Origin: Erythrobacter sp. KY5
GTDB taxonomy: Bacteria; Pseudomonadota; Alphaproteobacteria; Sphingomonadales; Sphingomonadaceae
DNA length: 64,000 nt
Direction of reading: 5' to 3'
Assembly (NCBI RefSeq): GCF_003264115.1
Contig: NZ_CP021912.1
Span: forward strand, 3,207,001-3,271,000
Shown here: positions 61,870-64,000 of the stretch, in pieces
Layout: every line of letters begins with the position of its first letter
How positions within the stretch are numbered: position 1 is the stretch's first letter
Notes under the pieces: model-generated
The model's database searches: none
Told to the model about the DNA's origin: nothing
The model's input: only the letters and a program-made list of their open reading frames with translations
Program-made: the position numbers and the translations under genes

Positions 61870-62553
61870 ATGAATAACGAAACCCCCTCATCCCCCCGCA
61901 TGGACCGCGAGGCCCTGATCGCATCCCTTACCGAAGACGTGACCCCGGTAAAGCGCGTGAAGCCCGCCAACGGCGCGATGCTGATCGGCTTTGCGACGAT
62001 CGTTGCCGCGATTGTCTCGATTGCGATCTTCGAATTCTGGACCGGTATGGTGTCGGGCGAGGCGTCTGGCTTCTTCTGGATCACCAATGGCCTGCTCATG
62101 GTGCTGGGCGCGGCAAGCACGTCCGCTCTAGTCGCCTCGGCCCTGCCCCGCGTTGGAACGCGCGCCAATGCGCCGTTCTGGAGCGCGGCGATGCTGGCCG
62201 TGATGCCGGTCGCAGCGCTGCTGACGATGTTCTCTATCGAGGCGACGCACGATCATTCGGCGAGCGCCTTTGCCGACCCGGTCCTGTGGTATTTCGAATG
62301 CGCAGCGTACGGTTTCAGCGCCGGTCTGCTGGTTGCGACCGCGGCGGTGATGTTCCTGCGCCAGGGAGCGCCCGTTTCGATAGAGCGTGCAAGCTGGCTT
62401 ACCGGCCTTGCCGCCGGGTCGCTCGGGTCGCTGGCTTACGGGATTACCTGCCCGCTCGACACGCTCTCGCATGTGGGTATCGTCCATGTCCTGCCGGTCG
62501 CGATCTCGGCGGTGGTCGCCCGCCTCGTGGTGCCACCGCTGATCCGCTGGTAG
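61870..62553 (+). CDS. nrsF: NrsF-like (DUF1109) membrane anti-sigma factor
   Basis: A 227-residue protein with about six membrane helices and a short cytoplasmic N terminus (MDREALIASLTEDVTPVKRV) typical of DUF1109 anti-sigma factors. It has just two cysteines, at 144 (FECAAY) and 194 (GITCPLD); the paired cysteines of Caulobacter NrsF are needed for signal response. It lies one base after sigF and is the last gene before a strong terminator. Confidence 0.88.
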   Translation: MNNETPSSPRMDREALIASLTEDVTPVKRVKPANGAMLIGFATIVAAIVSIAIFEFWTGMVSGEASGFFWITNGLLMVLGAASTSALVASALPRVGTRANAPFWSAAMLAVMPVAALLTMFSIEATHDHSASAFADPVLWYFECAAYGFSAGLLVATAAVMFLRQGAPVSIERASWLTGLAAGSLGSLAYGITCPLDTLSHVGIVHVLPVAISAVVARLVVPPLIRW

Positions 62554-62590
62554 ATCGGACAGACGACAAGACACAGATAACAAGACAGGG

Positions 62591-62630
62591 CACCCCGGCG
62601 CGTTTCCTACATCGCGCCGGGGTGTTATTG
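62591..62630 (+). terminator. Rho-independent terminator after the buf-sigF-nrsF transcript
   Basis: A perfect 12-bp stem (CACCCCGGCGCG with CGCGCCGGGGTG) closes a 10-base loop and is followed by TTATTGT. It lies 38 bases after the nrsF stop. Confidence 0.85.
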
Positions 62631-62697
62631 TGTGCCGGTCATGCAAAGGGTCGCAAATCTGCAAAACCGCCGCCATATGGTGATGCGAACAGCGCCA

Positions 62698-62728
62698 AAG
62701 GTGACACTTTGGTCGGCTAAGGTGACAC
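62698..62728. repeat. Two AAGGTGACAC direct repeats upstream of ispG
   Basis: The 10-mer AAGGTGACAC occurs at 62698-62707 and 62719-62728, exactly 21 bases apart (two helical turns), 63-93 bases before the ispG ATG. Helically phased copies suggest a binding site for a regulator, though no known motif was recognised. Confidence 0.45.
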
Positions 62729-62790
62729 ATATGCTATTTTCCCCTGGACCGTGTAACATGCGGTCCACTTTCAGGAATCAGGTCAGTTAG

Positions 62791-63939
62791 ATGAACGCAA
62801 TCCGCCCCTGGCGAACGGTTGAACGGCGCGAATGCCGCCAGATCATGGTCGGCAATGTGCCGGTTGGCGGCGATGCGCCGATCACGGTGCAGACGATGAC
62901 CAACACGCCGACAGAAGACGCCGCCGCAACGATCGACCAGATCCGCCGCTGCGAGGATGTGGGATGCGACATCATCCGCGTCTCGTGCCCGACAGAAGAG
63001 GCGACCGCCGCCATGCCGCTGATCACGCGCGCGGCGAACATCCCGGTCGTTGCCGACATCCACTTCCACTACAAGCGCGCTCTCGAAGCCGCCGATGCAG
63101 GGGCGGCATGCCTGCGCATCAATCCCGGCAATATCGGAGGTTCCGACAGGGTCGCCGAGGTCGTCCGCGCCGCAAAGGCCAATGGCTGCGCGATCCGCAT
63201 CGGCGTGAATGCAGGCAGCCTGGAAAAGGACCTGCTTGAGAAGTACGGTGAGCCTTGCCCCGAAGCGCTGATCGAAAGCGCGCTCGACCATATCAAGCTG
63301 TTGCAGGATCACGACTTCCACGAGTTCAAGGTGGCGGTGAAAGCCAGCGACGTGTTCCTCGCGGTCGCCGCCTATCACGGCCTTGCCGACGCGGTCGATT
63401 GCCCACTTCACCTTGGCATCACCGAAGCGGGCGGGTTGATTGGCGGGACGGTCAAGTCCTCCATCGGCATGGGATCGCTGCTGTGGGCGGGGATCGGCGA
63501 CACGATCCGCGTCTCGCTCTCTGCCGAGCCGGAGGAAGAGGTGAAGGTCGGCTACGAAATGCTGAAGGCATTGGGCATTCGCACGCGCGGAGTTCGCGTG
63601 GTCTCGTGCCCCAGCTGCTCGCGTCAGGGCTTCGACGTCATCCGCACGGTCGAAACGCTGGAAAAGCGGCTTGAGCACATCAAGACGCCGATGAGCCTCA
63701 GCGTGCTCGGCTGCGTCGTCAACGGACCGGGCGAGGCGCGCGAGACCGATATCGGTCTTACCGGCGGAGGCTCTGGCAAGCACATGGTCTACCTCTCGGG
63801 CGTCAAGGCGCACACGATCGAGGACGAGGACATGCTCGACCACATCGTTCGCCTCGTCGAGGAAAAGGCCGCGAGGATCGAAGCAGGCGAGGAGGTCGCC
63901 TTCGACCCGCATGCCACCGAAGTCCAAGCCGACGAGTAA
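62791..63939 (+). CDS. ispG: 4-hydroxy-3-methylbut-2-enyl diphosphate synthase IspG
   Basis: A 382-residue GcpE-family enzyme of the non-mevalonate isoprenoid pathway. The TIM-barrel part includes [19 protein letters not shown] and [12 protein letters not shown]. The C-terminal [4Fe-4S] ligands are two Cys in [13 protein letters not shown], one in [10 protein letters not shown], and a Glu in that loop. It reduces MEcPP to HMBPP. Upstream are the phased AAGGTGACAC repeats. Isoprenoids also feed bacteriochlorophyll and carotenoids. Confidence 0.95.
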   Translation: MNAIRPWRTVERRECRQIMVGNVPVGGDAPITVQTMTNTPTEDAAATIDQIRRCEDVGCDIIRVSCPTEEATAAMPLITRAANIPVVADIHFHYKRALEAADAGAACLRINPGNIGGSDRVAEVVRAAKANGCAIRIGVNAGSLEKDLLEKYGEPCPEALIESALDHIKLLQDHDFHEFKVAVKASDVFLAVAAYHGLADAVDCPLHLGITEAGGLIGGTVKSSIGMGSLLWAGIGDTIRVSLSAEPEEEVKVGYEMLKALGIRTRGVRVVSCPSCSRQGFDVIRTVETLEKRLEHIKTPMSLSVLGCVVNGPGEARETDIGLTGGGSGKHMVYLSGVKAHTIEDEDMLDHIVRLVEEKAARIEAGEEVAFDPHATEVQADE

Positions 63940-63945
63940 CCACGC

Positions 63946-64000
63946 ATGATCAAGCCGATCCTTGCAGGCCTTGCCGCTGCATTGCTGGTCACCGGCTGCG
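63946..64000 (+). CDS. Lipoprotein N terminus (cut by window edge)
   Basis: The last 55 bases encode MIKPILAGLAAALLVTGC, a lipoprotein signal peptide with lipobox VTGC. The rest of the gene lies beyond the window. It starts six bases after ispG and may be co-transcribed. No family can be assigned. Confidence 0.6.
   Translation, partial: MIKPILAGLAAALLVTGC

Noticed and set aside
62755..62781. A third SigF-type promoter (GTAACA) upstream of ispG
   Set aside because: At 16-base spacing the -10 position reads GAAT rather than CGAA, and it would place the start almost on the ATG.
1..64000. CRISPR arrays, rRNA genes, insertion sequences
   Set aside because: Read through on both strands without finding regularly spaced repeats, rRNA segments, transposases or terminal inverted repeats.

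Overview
The window looks like a chromosomal segment of a GC-rich alphaproteobacterium, most likely Sphingomonadales and probably the Erythrobacteraceae. The assignment is an inference from gene content: a PhyR-NepR-EcfG general stress cascade, a SigF/NrsF-type sigma/anti-sigma pair, PHA synthase with a lysine-rich phasin, LptFG and a DUF427 protein. A BciA-type 8-vinyl reductase points to a bacteriochlorophyll-making (aerobic anoxygenic phototroph) lineage. No integrase, transposase, CRISPR array or rRNA was seen; three tRNA genes are present.

Layout. 1-5.7 kb: sodium:solute symporter, bciA, a K+/H+ antiporter and a LysR regulator. 5.8-9.9 kb: dabB-dabA, a two-gene inorganic-carbon accumulation system divergent from the LysR gene. 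9.8-11.4 kb: a purine salvage pair (adenine deaminase-type enzyme plus phosphoribosyltransferase). 11.6-20.1 kb: an unusual three-gene island with an uncharacterised helical protein, a 1821-residue pseudokinase-DUF4011-helicase-nuclease-WGR protein and a translationally coupled HExxH metalloprotein, next to tRNA-Thr and tRNA-Cys. 20.8-25 kb: acyl-CoA enzymes and a five-gene minus-strand cluster of small regulatory or membrane proteins, including a stand-alone JAB/RadC protein. 25-30.5 kb: alanine-type aminotransferase, PHA synthase, a phasin with PhaR-like operators, ClpS and a DUF427 protein. 30.6-36.3 kb: LptF-LptG, acetyltransferases, a lipoprotein and a desaturase. 36.6-38.3 kb: the general stress cascade. 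38.4-48 kb: mostly housekeeping genes (glmM, thiD, ppx, rlmE, membrane cytochrome c, pheA) plus transporters. 48.1-55.4 kb: a seven-gene overlapping MoxR/DUF58 operon ending in a class A beta-lactamase lipoprotein. 55.4-58.5 kb: isoaspartyl peptidase/asparaginase, SDR and esterase. 58.6-62.6 kb: a bufferin-type (DUF2282/DUF692/DUF2063/DoxX) locus with its own ECF sigma and NrsF-like anti-sigma. 62.8 kb to the end: ispG and the start of a lipoprotein gene cut by the window edge.

Two regulatory circuits can be read from the sequence. The bufferin locus is divergent, and each direction carries a GTAAC(C/A)-N16-CGAA promoter matching the SigF consensus known from Caulobacter, while sigF and nrsF lie in one arm; this predicts positive autoregulation. 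The phasin promoter is bracketed by two TTTTGTGCA-c-TGCA elements resembling PhaR operators. The most novel candidate is the 11.6-20.1 kb island, which has the parts expected of a nucleic-acid-targeting conflict or defence system; that function is inferred. The MoxR operon ending in a beta-lactamase is the next most unusual arrangement.

Coordinates include start-codon corrections where an SD sequence or overlap decides the start. All family calls were made by eye from the sequence; no database search was run.
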